From the NCBI GenBank assembly GCA_031253995.1, contig JAIRVG010000099.1:1-40762 (forward strand): DNA of 40,762 nt. The letters run 5' to 3'. Below, one piece after another: positions 14,918 to 22,376 of the stretch (within the stretch, counting starts at the first letter, position 1; every line of letters starts with the position of its first letter). Both the position numbers and the translations under genes were made by a program. This DNA comes from Paucimonas sp. GTDB taxonomy: Bacteria; Pseudomonadota; Gammaproteobacteria; Pseudomonadales; Pseudomonadaceae. Under the pieces are notes generated by a model, which worked only from the letters and a program-made list of their open reading frames with translations, did no database searches and was not told where the DNA came from.

Positions 14918-15631
14918 ATGAGCAAGCAAGTTCTCGTGGTGCTGACCAACACGGCCAAATACCCGACCCTCAAGCGCGCCACCGGGCTGTGGCTGGGGGA
15001 AGCGGTGCATTTCGCCGATGTCCTGCAACAGGCCGGTTACCACGTCGATTACCTCAGCCCCGCCGGCGGCTACGTGCCCATCGATCCCCATAGCCTGACC
15101 ATGGCGCAGGACATCGACTGGCAGTGGTACAACGACAAGGCGTTCATGAACCGCCTCGGCACGACCCTGGCGCCGGCCCAGGTCCATCCCCGTGACTACC
15201 AGGCGATCTACTATGCCGGCGGGCATGGCGTGATCTGGGACTTCCCGGACAACCACGCGCTGCAGGACATCGCCCGGCAGATCTGGGAAAACGGAGGCGT
15301 GGTGGCGTCGGTCTGCCATGGCGCGGTGGGTTTGCTCAACATCAAGCTCAGCGACAACTCGCTGCTGCTGCGCGACCGCGAAGTGACCGGTTTTTCCAAT
15401 GTCGAGGAACAGTTGGCGGAGCTGGACAAGGTCGTCCCCTTCCTGACCGAGAACGAACTGGCTGCCCGTGGTGGTCTCTATCGCAAGGCCGAGGACCCGT
15501 GGCAACCCTTTGCCCTGGCCGACCAGAAGGAAGGTCGCCTGGTCACCGGGCAGAATCCGGCGTCCGGCGCGGCGGTGGGGCGCCTGGTGGTGCAAGCGCT
15601 GAAGGCCGGGGCCAAGGGACCGACGGCATGA
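14918..15631 (+). CDS. DJ-1/PfpI family protein, Hsp31-like (glyoxalase III/chaperone type)
   Basis: The 237-residue product has the class I glutamine-amidotransferase-like fold. The nucleophile elbow VASVCHGAVGLL holds Cys133-His134, and the conserved glutamate is Glu28 (GLWLGEAVHFAD). The AGYHVDYLSPAGG and YYAGGHGVIWDFP segments are those of the Hsp31-like subgroup (yeast Hsp31, bacterial type-1 amidotransferase-like proteins), associated with glutathione-independent glyoxalase or chaperone/deglycase activity. Which applies here is not decided by sequence. AGAGGA precedes the ATG. It diverges from the cytosine deaminase. Confidence 0.85.
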   Translation: MSKQVLVVLTNTAKYPTLKRATGLWLGEAVHFADVLQQAGYHVDYLSPAGGYVPIDPHSLTMAQDIDWQWYNDKAFMNRLGTTLAPAQVHPRDYQAIYYAGGHGVIWDFPDNHALQDIARQIWENGGVVASVCHGAVGLLNIKLSDNSLLLRDREVTGFSNVEEQLAELDKVVPFLTENELAARGGLYRKAEDPWQPFALADQKEGRLVTGQNPASGAAVGRLVVQALKAGAKGPTA

Positions 15632-15700
15632 CGAAACGAAGAATCCGACACTCCATGTCAGCCGCTCGTACAGGAAGCGGGTATTGCCCTCACTTATGCT

Positions 15701-15731
15701 GACCGGCTTCGGTCCGACCCCCTTTGGTCGG
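15701..15731 (+). other. Two hairpins before the CSS gene
   Basis: GACCG (15701-15705) gctt CGGTC (15710-15714), immediately followed by CCGACC (15714-15719) and GGTCGG (15726-15731). They lie in the 126-bp gap between the DJ-1-like gene and the CSS-domain gene. They could form part of a terminator for the first or a 5' leader for the second; there is no clear T-run. Confidence 0.3.
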
Positions 15732-15757
15732 GCCTGGCCTCCTCTCATAGGTGACAC

Positions 15758-16558
15758 ATGCCCCTTCGTACTTTTCATTCCGGCCACGCACTGATCACCC
15801 TCCTGACCTTGTTGCTGATCGGCGTGGCGCCGGTCGCCTTCGGCCTGCTGGTGATGGCCTGGCAGGTGAACAAACAGCTCGACGAATCCGCCACGGTGGC
15901 GCTGCGTGAAGCCCGACAGGGGGTCGACGATGTGATCGATTCGCTGCACCGGGCCAGCAACAAGGTGCTCAACCTCGCCGAGTACGACTGTGGCAAGGCC
16001 CTGCCCGTGCTGTACAGCGAGGTGGTGGCCACGCCGGAACTGCGCTCCCTGACCCTGGTGCGGGAAAACCGTGCCTACTGCAGCACCTTGCGCGGCGAAT
16101 CCGGCCTGCTGGTGATGCCCGGCGACTATTTCAATCATCGCCTGCGCCTGGAGCCGGGCAACGACAACACCCCGGACTCGGCGATTCTCTACTACCGCCT
16201 GCAGGAGTATCCCTATGGCGTGCTGGCGGTCGCGGACGGCAAGATCCTGCAGCGGGTCCTGCAGGGCATCCGCGCCGCCGACAATGTCCACCTGCAGTTC
16301 GGGCCCACCCTGATTGGCGCCAGGGGCGAGGTCCAGGACAGCGCCCCGCTGCTGGATGAACATGCCTACATGAGCCAGGTCTCGCCCCTGTATGGCTACA
16401 CCCTGCACATGGCCTATCCGCCGGGCCATGCCGCCCGCCAGTTGCTGGACAACAGCCTGGTGATCGCGCCTTCGCTGTTGCTGGTGGGCATCATGACGGC
16501 GGCGGCTAGCTACTGGGCGATGTATCGGCGGCGGCGAGCCGTCGGGCGTCCGGTCTGA
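15758..16558 (+). CDS. Stand-alone CSS-motif periplasmic sensor without EAL domain
   Basis: The 266-residue protein has an N-terminal membrane helix (about 12-34), a periplasmic region about 200 residues long, a second helix (about 238-257, APSLLLVGIMTAAASYW) and a short basic tail, RRRRAVGRPV, then a stop. The periplasmic part is the CSS-motif domain of cyclic-di-GMP phosphodiesterases (compare the protein at 18045): it has EYDCGKA (Cys78) and AYCSTL (Cys108), with CST in place of CSS. In PdeC-like enzymes these cysteines are redox-sensitive and control the EAL domain. Here no EAL follows; a strong terminator lies two bases after the stop. It could be a truncated gene or a true regulator that pairs with an EAL partner. 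GGT-type ribosome site, ATG at 15758. Confidence 0.82.
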   Translation: MPLRTFHSGHALITLLTLLLIGVAPVAFGLLVMAWQVNKQLDESATVALREARQGVDDVIDSLHRASNKVLNLAEYDCGKALPVLYSEVVATPELRSLTLVRENRAYCSTLRGESGLLVMPGDYFNHRLRLEPGNDNTPDSAILYYRLQEYPYGVLAVADGKILQRVLQGIRAADNVHLQFGPTLIGARGEVQDSAPLLDEHAYMSQVSPLYGYTLHMAYPPGHAARQLLDNSLVIAPSLLLVGIMTAAASYWAMYRRRRAVGRPV

Positions 16559-16559
16559 A

Positions 16560-16593
16560 ATGAAAAAAGCCAGCAATCGCTGGCTTTTTTCAT
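16560..16593. terminator. Bidirectional intrinsic terminator between the CSS gene and hpd
   Basis: A perfect 15-pair inverted repeat, ATGAAAAAAGCCAGC (16560-16574), loop AATC, GCTGGCTTTTTTCAT (16579-16593). It gives an A-tract/T-tract hairpin that terminates in both directions, serving the CSS gene (+) and hpd (-), whose stops flank it. Confidence 0.95.
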
Positions 16594-16606
16594 GGGCGTG
16601 TCCCGA

Positions 16607-17683
16607 TCACTCGGTGGTCAGCACGCCACGGCGCACCTGGTCACGCTCGATCGATTCGAACAGGGCCTTGAAGTTGCCCTCGCCGAAGCCATCGTCACCC
16701 TTGCGCTGGATGAACTCGAAGAACACCGGGCCCATCAGGGTTTCCGAGAAGATCTGCAGCAGCAGGCGCTTGTCGTCCGGGTTGGACGAACCATCCAGCA
16801 GGATGCCCCGGGACTGCAGCTCGGCGGTCGGCTCGCCGTGGTCCGGCAGGCGGCCTTCGAGCATCTCGTAGTAGGTTTCCGGCGGCGCGGTCATGAAGCG
16901 CATGCCCATGCCCTTCAGCGCGTCCCAGCTCTTGAGCAGGTCGTCGGTGAGGAAGGCCACGTGCTGGATGCCCTCGCCGTTGAACTGCATCAGGAACTCT
17001 TCGATCTGCCCGGCGCCCTTGGACGACTCCTCGTTCAGCGGGATGCGGATCATGCCGTCCGGCGCGGTCATGGCCTTGGAGGTCAGGCCGGTGTACTCGC
17101 CCTTGATGTCGAAGTAACGGATCTCGCGGAAGTTGAACAGCTTCTCGTAGAAGCCGGCCCAGTAGGCCATGCGCCCGCGATAGACGTTGTGGGTCAGGTG
17201 GTCGATGATCTTCAGGCCGGCGCCGGCGGGGTGGCGGTCGACGCCTTCGATCCAGTTGAAGTCGATGTCGTAGATCGAGCTGCCTTCCTCGAAACGGTCG
17301 ATCAGGTACAGCGGCGCACCGCCGATGCCCTTGATCGCCGGCAGGCGCAGTTCCATCGGGCCGGTCTCGATTTCCACCGGCTGCGCGCCCAGTTCCAGGG
17401 CCCGGGCGTAGGCTTCATGGGCGTTGCGCACGCGGAAGGCCATGCCGCAGACGGACGGGCCGTGCTCGGCGGCGAAGTAGGAGGCGACGCTTTTCGGCTC
17501 GTTGTTCAGGATCAGGTTGATGCCGCCCTGGCGGTACAGGTGGACATCCTTGGAGCGGTGGGTCGCGACCTTGGTGAAGCCCATGATCTGGAAGATCGGC
17601 TCCAGGGTGCCGGGGGTTGGCGAAGCGAACTCGATGAATTCAAAGCCCATCAGGCCCATCGGGTTGTCGAAGAGATCTGCCAT
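16607..17683 (-). CDS. hpd: 4-hydroxyphenylpyruvate dioxygenase
   Basis: The 358-residue enzyme converts 4-hydroxyphenylpyruvate to homogentisate in tyrosine and phenylalanine degradation. The length and sequence match the Pseudomonas enzyme from MADLFDNPMGLMGFEFIEFA to QVRRGVLTTE. The iron ligands are visible: His162 (IDHLTHNVYRG), His241 (GIQHVAFLTDD) and Glu323 (FFEFIQRKGDDGFGEGNF). The start at 17683 was chosen by family length and a GAGGAA eight bases upstream; the longer frame to 17800 adds unrelated residues. It is monocistronic, ended by the shared terminator at 16560-16593. The upstream region contains tandem operator-like repeats (17888-17920). No regulator or homogentisate-pathway gene is adjacent. 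Confidence 0.97.
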   Translation of the reverse strand: MADLFDNPMGLMGFEFIEFASPTPGTLEPIFQIMGFTKVATHRSKDVHLYRQGGINLILNNEPKSVASYFAAEHGPSVCGMAFRVRNAHEAYARALELGAQPVEIETGPMELRLPAIKGIGGAPLYLIDRFEEGSSIYDIDFNWIEGVDRHPAGAGLKIIDHLTHNVYRGRMAYWAGFYEKLFNFREIRYFDIKGEYTGLTSKAMTAPDGMIRIPLNEESSKGAGQIEEFLMQFNGEGIQHVAFLTDDLLKSWDALKGMGMRFMTAPPETYYEMLEGRLPDHGEPTAELQSRGILLDGSSNPDDKRLLLQIFSETLMGPVFFEFIQRKGDDGFGEGNFKALFESIERDQVRRGVLTTE

Positions 17684-18044
17684 GTTCGTATTCCTCATCA
17701 TCAAAACGGTGCAATAACGTTCGTTACCAGGCGGTCGATGCGAGTGAACGTGGTGGCGCGCAGGAAATGCCCCGGGTACTGCGGGCAAGGTAGTCACCAA
17801 GAATCAGCTTGAATCCATGACACTTCATAGAGGACCCATTTCTTGCGGGCTTGATTCCCCACGGATTGGGGAACCTTATTGTTGTATGCGTAAATCGATT
17901 CTACAGAGCGTAAATCGATTTGTCGCCTGTCACGTCAAATTGTAGGGGCAACTGTCTTTGGGTTGGTGCTGGATGTCGTGTGTTGATCCATTTGTGATTG
18001 CCCAGCCGCTATGCTGTGCCGAAACGTTTACGGACGGAACCGGA
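17684..18044. promoter_or_regulatory. Divergent control region between hpd and the CSS-EAL gene
   Basis: A 361-bp region with lower GC than its neighbours. It holds an inverted repeat TTCCCCA (17855-17861) cggat TGGGGAA (17867-17873), two direct repeats GCGTAAATCGATT at 17888-17900 and 17908-17920 (exactly 20 bp apart), and an interspersed repeat at 17942-17998. The first two look like regulator-binding sites, most likely for hpd; promoter hexamers are not clear. Confidence 0.55.
17942..17998. repeat. 57-bp interspersed repeat, copy 1
   Basis: Begins GTAGGGGCAACTG and ends TTGATCCATTTGTGAT. It matches 40511-40567 in the same orientation with about six differences. It is non-coding here and lies just upstream of the CSS-EAL gene. 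Confidence 0.75.
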
Positions 18045-19625
18045 ATGCCCCTGCAGAAAACCCGAAACCGCCGCCGCGCCCTGCTCCGGCTGCTGCCCTG
18101 GCTGGTGGGCGCCTTGCCGGTGCTGGGTGGCCTGGCGATCATGCATTGGCAGGCCCAGCGCGAACTCGATGCCCGCGCATTCAACAGCGCACAGCAGGCC
18201 GTCGCCCACCTCGACCAGGTGCTGGACGACGTCGCCGGTGCCGCCAAAGAGCTCCTGCCGCTGGCTGGCAGCCCCTGCGCCGAAGTCACCCTGGCCCTGC
18301 GCCAACAGGTGACCCGCCGCCCCTTCGTGCGCTCCACCAACCTGGTCCACGCCAACCACCTCTATTGCAGCTCGCTGTTCGGCGACTTCAGCGAACCGGT
18401 CGACCCCGCCGACTACACCAACGGCAGCCTGTGGCTGATGGACGGCAACTCGGTCACCCCCGGTCACCCGTTGCTGGTGTATCGGGCCAGCGACGGCGAC
18501 AAAGGCGCTATCGCCACCGTCGACGGCAGCCACCTGGTCAGTGCCCTGCGCCTGATCGCCCCGGATATCGACCTGCGCCTGCAAGTCGGAGCGCACTGGC
18601 TCGATCGGCAGGGCAAGGTCGGCGACGCACCGGTGCCCGGCCATGCCGCCGCCAACCAGGTCCTGGCGTCGAGTCGTTATGCCTTTTCGGTGCACAGCGG
18701 CTTCGCTGCGGGCCAGGCCTGGCGCCTGATGCGCAGCGAATACCCGGTGCTGTTCGGCCTGCTGCTGTTCCTCGGTACCGCTGCCGGCGCCGCCTGCTAC
18801 TGGCAACTGCGCCGCGCCTCTTCACCGCGGGCCGAACTGCAGCGGGCACTGGATGCCGACGAGTTCGTGCCCTACTTCCAGCCGGTGGTACGCCATGGCG
18901 ACTACCGCTGGTCCGGGGCCGAGGTGCTGATGCGCTGGCATCATCCCCGCGAGGGCCTGGTGCGTCCCGACCTGTTCATCCCCTTCGCCGAGCACAGCGG
19001 GCAGATCGTGCCGATGACCCGGCGCCTGATGGAGAAGCTGGCCAGCGACCTGGCACCCTACGCGGACATGTTCGAGGACGGCTTCCACCTCGGCGTCAAC
19101 ATCACCGCCGCCCATTGCCAGGACCTGAGCCTGTGCGACGACTGCCAGGCCCTGCTCGACGCTTTCCCGCCTGGGTGCCTGAAGCTGACCCTGGAACTCA
19201 CCGAACGCACCCCGATCACCCCCAGCGCCACCACCGACGCGCTGTTCGAGAGCCTGCGCGCCATGGGCGTGCTGCTGGCCATCGACGACTTCGGCACCGG
19301 CCAGTCGAGCCTGAGCTACCTGCGCCAGTTCAAGGTGGACTACCTGAAGATCGACCAGAGCTTCGTCGCCATGATCGGCGTCGATGCCCTGTCGCTGCAC
19401 ATCCTCGACAGCATCATCGAGCTGTCCGGCAAGCTCGGCCTGGGCATGGTCGCCGAAGGGGTGGAAACCGCGGAGCAGCGCGACTACCTGGCCCGCTTCG
19501 GCGTCGACTACCAGCAAGGCTACCTGTTCGGCCGGCCCATGCCCCTGGACGACTTCGTCAAAGCCCTGGCCGAACAACCGAGGGCTCGCGAGGTTGCCCA
19601 ACCGCCGGTGCCCCTGAGATCATGA
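18045..19625 (+). CDS. CSS-motif EAL-domain cyclic-di-GMP phosphodiesterase
   Basis: 526 residues: membrane helix about 17-34; a periplasmic CSS domain with SPCAEV and LYCSSL (CSS at 108-110); a second membrane helix about 225-247; a cytoplasmic EAL domain about 260-510. EAL catalytic motifs are present: AEVLMRWHHP (the EVL version of EAL), LGVNITAAH, LTLELTER, LLAIDDFGTGQSS, YLKIDQSF, VAEGVET and YQQGYLFGRPMP. It should hydrolyse c-di-GMP to pGpG, gated by periplasmic redox state through the CSS cysteines as in PdeC. The start at 18045 matches family beginnings and places a basic stretch before the first helix. The related EAL-less sensor at 15758 lies across hpd. Confidence 0.9.
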   Translation: MPLQKTRNRRRALLRLLPWLVGALPVLGGLAIMHWQAQRELDARAFNSAQQAVAHLDQVLDDVAGAAKELLPLAGSPCAEVTLALRQQVTRRPFVRSTNLVHANHLYCSSLFGDFSEPVDPADYTNGSLWLMDGNSVTPGHPLLVYRASDGDKGAIATVDGSHLVSALRLIAPDIDLRLQVGAHWLDRQGKVGDAPVPGHAAANQVLASSRYAFSVHSGFAAGQAWRLMRSEYPVLFGLLLFLGTAAGAACYWQLRRASSPRAELQRALDADEFVPYFQPVVRHGDYRWSGAEVLMRWHHPREGLVRPDLFIPFAEHSGQIVPMTRRLMEKLASDLAPYADMFEDGFHLGVNITAAHCQDLSLCDDCQALLDAFPPGCLKLTLELTERTPITPSATTDALFESLRAMGVLLAIDDFGTGQSSLSYLRQFKVDYLKIDQSFVAMIGVDALSLHILDSIIELSGKLGLGMVAEGVETAEQRDYLARFGVDYQQGYLFGRPMPLDDFVKALAEQPRAREVAQPPVPLRS

Positions 19626-19668
19626 GCGGGCAAACCTTCCCCCCGCTTTACTGTTTTTCGAGGCCCCC

Positions 19669-20556
19669 TTGTCCAGAGGCATTGCTTTATCGGTAATGGC
19701 ATCCTGCCTGTTCGCCGTGATGTACTACTACACCTCCCTCCTCGCCCCGCTCGATGGCGAGGAAATCTTCGGCTGGCGCATGCTCCTGACGCTGCCGTGC
19801 GCCACGCTGTTCATGATCGTCACCCGCGATTGGCCGCTGGTGACCGGGCTGCTGCAACGGGTGCGGCAAACCCCTGCGCTGTTCCTCGGCCTGTGCGCGA
19901 CCTCCGCCCTGGTGGGCGTGCAGTTGTGGCTGTTTCTCTGGGCACCGCTGCAGGGACGCAGCCTGGAAGTGTCGCTGGGGTATTTCCTGCTGCCGCTGAC
20001 CATGGTCCTGACCGGTCGCCTGGTCTACGGCGAGCGCCTGTCACGCCTGCAGAAGGTGGCCGTGGCCCTGGCCGCCACCGGTGTCGGCCATGAGCTGTAC
20101 CAGCACGGCAGCTTCGCCTGGGAAGTGCTGGTGGTGGCGGGTGGTTATCCGGTCTATTTCGTGCTGCGCAAACGCCTGCGCACCGACCACCTGGGCGGCC
20201 TGTGGACCGACATGCTGTTGATGTCGCCGGCAGCCCTGTATTTCGTGATCAGCGGACCACTGAACGCCAATGACCTGGCCACCCACCCGCAGCTCTACGG
20301 CTTGATTCCGCTGCTGGGGGCGATCAGTGCATTGGCGTTGATCAGTTACCTGCTGGCGAGCCGGCTACTGGCGTTCGGCCTGTTCGGCCTGCTCAGCTAC
20401 GTGGAGCCGGTGCTGTTGGTGATGGTGGCCCTGATCCTTGGCGAGAGCATCGCCAAGGATCAGTGGCTGACCTACCTGCCGATCTGGCTGGCGGTCCTGG
20501 TGCTGGTGCTCGAAGGCGTCATGCACTTGCTGCGTCAGCGTCGACCGGCTGTCTGA
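19669..20556 (+). CDS. rarD: RarD-like EamA-family transporter
   Basis: The 295-residue protein has about ten membrane spans of the EamA/DMT superfamily and the RarD signatures YYYTSLLAPLDGEEIFGWRM, LWLFLWAP, SLGYFLLPL and GLLSYVEPVLLV. RarD proteins are annotated as chloramphenicol-sensitivity permeases; the true substrate is unknown. The best start is TTG at 19669: it aligns with the family start, GAGG lies just upstream, and there is no in-frame ATG before residue 10. It begins 43 bp after the phosphodiesterase gene in the same direction. Its last 38 bp overlap, antisense, the 3' end of the TerC-CorC gene. Confidence 0.88.
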   Translation: MSRGIALSVMASCLFAVMYYYTSLLAPLDGEEIFGWRMLLTLPCATLFMIVTRDWPLVTGLLQRVRQTPALFLGLCATSALVGVQLWLFLWAPLQGRSLEVSLGYFLLPLTMVLTGRLVYGERLSRLQKVAVALAATGVGHELYQHGSFAWEVLVVAGGYPVYFVLRKRLRTDHLGGLWTDMLLMSPAALYFVISGPLNANDLATHPQLYGLIPLLGAISALALISYLLASRLLAFGLFGLLSYVEPVLLVMVALILGESIAKDQWLTYLPIWLAVLVLVLEGVMHLLRQRRPAV

Positions 20557-22090
20557 GCCGGACCTGACGCACGCGGCGTTCCTCCACGGCCACCACGGTC
20601 ATCGACCAGCCTTCCCAGTCGAGCTGGTCGCCGACCATCGGCAGGCGGTCCAGCAGGCTCATCACCAGCCCGGCGAGGGTCTGGTAGTCGTCGGTGGGCC
20701 TGGCGGCAAAGCCGGTCTGTGCCTGGACCTGGCGCAGGTTCAGGGCACCGCTGACCAGGTAGCCGTCTTCCTCGGCGACGATGCCCGGACCTTCCACCTC
20801 GCTGGCGTCCGGCAACTCGCCGGCGATGGATTCGAGGATGTCGGTCATGGTCAGCACGCCGGTGAAGTCACCGAACTCGTTGACCACGAAGGCGATGTGG
20901 GTCGACTCGGCGCGCATCTGCTCCAGGGCGTTGAGGATGCTGAAGCTTTCCAGCAGGTTCAACGGCGAGCGCATCAGTTGCTCCAGGTCCGGCTCGCTGC
21001 CGGCCAGCAGTTCCTTTAGCAGCTCCTTCTTGTGCACGTAGCCCAGCGGTTCCTCGATACGGCCGTCGCGAATCAGCGGCAGGCGTGAGTACGAGGAATT
21101 GACCAGCGCTTCGCGGATCGCCTCCGGCGACTGCGCCAGGTCGATGGCATCGACTTCGGCACGCACCGTCATCACCGTCCTGATCGGCCGCTCGGCGAGG
21201 TTCAGCACGCCGCTGATCATCACCCGCTCGCGACGGTCGAACAGCACTTCCTCGCTGCCCTCGCCCACCAGGTCGGCGATTTCCTCGCCCACCTCGTCGG
21301 CTTCCACCCGGCGCCCGCCCAGCAGGCGCAGTACGGCGTGGGCGGTGCGCTCGCGCAGCGGCCGGTGTTGCTGCAGGCTGCGCTTGCGACGGTGCCGGGC
21401 CAGCTGGTTGAAGGCTTCGATCAGCAGCGAGAAACCGATCGCCGCATACAGGTAGCCCTTCGGAATGTGGAAGCCCAGGCCTTCGGCGGTAAGGCTGAAG
21501 CCGATCATCATCAGGAAGCCCAGGCACAGCATGATCACCGTCGGGTGGGCGTTGACGAAGCGGGTCAGCGGCTTGCTGGCGACGATCATGATGCCGATGG
21601 AGAAGATCACCGCGATCATCATGATCGACAGCTCTTCCACCATGCCCACGGCGGTGATCACCGCGTCGAGGGAGAACACCGCGTCCAGCACGACGATCTG
21701 CATGACGATGGGCCAGAACGCCGAATGACGCACCGGGCCGCCGGCCTGCACCACATGGCCTTCGAGGCGTTCGTGCAACTCCATGGTGGCCTTGAACAGC
21801 AGGAACACGCCACCGAACAGCATGATCAGGTCACGTCCCGAGAACGACTTGCCGAACACCTCGAACAGCGGCGCGGTGAGGGTCACCATCCACGAGATCG
21901 AGGCCAGCAGGCCCAGGCGCATGATCAACGCCAGCGACAGGCCGATCACCCGCGCGCGGTCGCGCTGATGGGGCGGCAGCTTGTCGGCGAGGATGGCGAT
22001 GAAGACGAGGTTGTCGATGCCCAGGACCAGTTCCAGGACAATCAGCGTGGCCAGTCCCAGCCACGCGGTGGGATCGGCTAGCCATTCCAT
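20519..22090 (-). CDS. TerC-family membrane protein with CBS pair and CorC/HlyC domain (YoaE/YegH type)
   Basis: 523 residues. The N-terminal TerC domain (about 1-225) has seven or so spans and the acidic motifs ELVLGIDNLVFIAILA and VVLDAVFSLDAVITAVG, typical of metal handling in TerC/Alx proteins. Then follow a CBS pair (about 290-415; RPIRTVMTVRAEVDAID, YSRLPLIRDGRIEEPLGYVH, FVVNEFGDFTGVLTMTDILE) and a CorC_HlyC domain (about 430-515). Such YoaE/YegH proteins are linked to metal or tellurite handling and exist in most Pseudomonas; the transported ion is not known. The ribosome site before the ATG is weak. It converges on rarD and overlaps it by 38 bp. Confidence 0.9.
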   Translation of the reverse strand: MEWLADPTAWLGLATLIVLELVLGIDNLVFIAILADKLPPHQRDRARVIGLSLALIMRLGLLASISWMVTLTAPLFEVFGKSFSGRDLIMLFGGVFLLFKATMELHERLEGHVVQAGGPVRHSAFWPIVMQIVVLDAVFSLDAVITAVGMVEELSIMMIAVIFSIGIMIVASKPLTRFVNAHPTVIMLCLGFLMMIGFSLTAEGLGFHIPKGYLYAAIGFSLLIEAFNQLARHRRKRSLQQHRPLRERTAHAVLRLLGGRRVEADEVGEEIADLVGEGSEEVLFDRRERVMISGVLNLAERPIRTVMTVRAEVDAIDLAQSPEAIREALVNSSYSRLPLIRDGRIEEPLGYVHKKELLKELLAGSEPDLEQLMRSPLNLLESFSILNALEQMRAESTHIAFVVNEFGDFTGVLTMTDILESIAGELPDASEVEGPGIVAEEDGYLVSGALNLRQVQAQTGFAARPTDDYQTLAGLVMSLLDRLPMVGDQLDWEGWSMTVVAVEERRVRQVRLRQPVDADAASA

Positions 22091-22376
22091 GGATGGGCAC
22101 TCATGCAGGAAACGTCACGGGGACGGAAAAGGAAGACAGGCCATGAAGGCCTGGTACTGGGGGGCTCCGAGGAGAAGGAAGTCATATCAACCTGAGATCA
22201 CAAAAGGGACGTTGATCCTACAGTTGTAGCGGCGTTTTACTACACAGGGAAAGTATTTCAATGTGTAAGACCACGCTTCTTTGTGATCAGTGAAGGTCCT
22301 ATCGCTGGCAAGCCAGCTCCCACAGGGTTGTGGGAGCTGGCTTGCCAGCGATGAGGCCATCAGCTACGAAGCAGAA
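22091..22376. other. Intergenic region with REP palindrome
   Basis: 286 bp between the starts of the TerC gene and the end of the TolC-like gene. The left part should carry the TerC-gene promoter; it contains a small hairpin CAGGCC atgaa GGCCTG near 22138-22154 (minus-strand 5' leader). I could not fit a manganese-type yybP-ykoY leader to it. The right part is the REP element at 22301-22352. Confidence 0.45.
22301..22352. repeat. Perfect REP-type palindrome
   Basis: Two 24-bp arms (22301-22324 and 22329-22352), perfectly complementary around a GGGT loop. Each contains the GTGGGAGCTGGCTTGCCAGC core known from interspersed REP sequences in P. fluorescens and relatives. It lies 24 bp beyond the TolC-like stop codon and probably also acts as its 3' hairpin. 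Confidence 0.9.

Noticed and set aside
17684..18044. Sigma-54 (-24/-12) promoter for hpd
   Set aside because: No TGGCA-N-TTGC pair with correct spacing was found on either strand of the region.
22091..22300. Manganese-type yybP-ykoY riboswitch before the TerC gene
   Set aside because: TerC-family genes often carry one, so I looked, but the conserved loops were not found in the minus-strand leader; only a short hairpin is visible.
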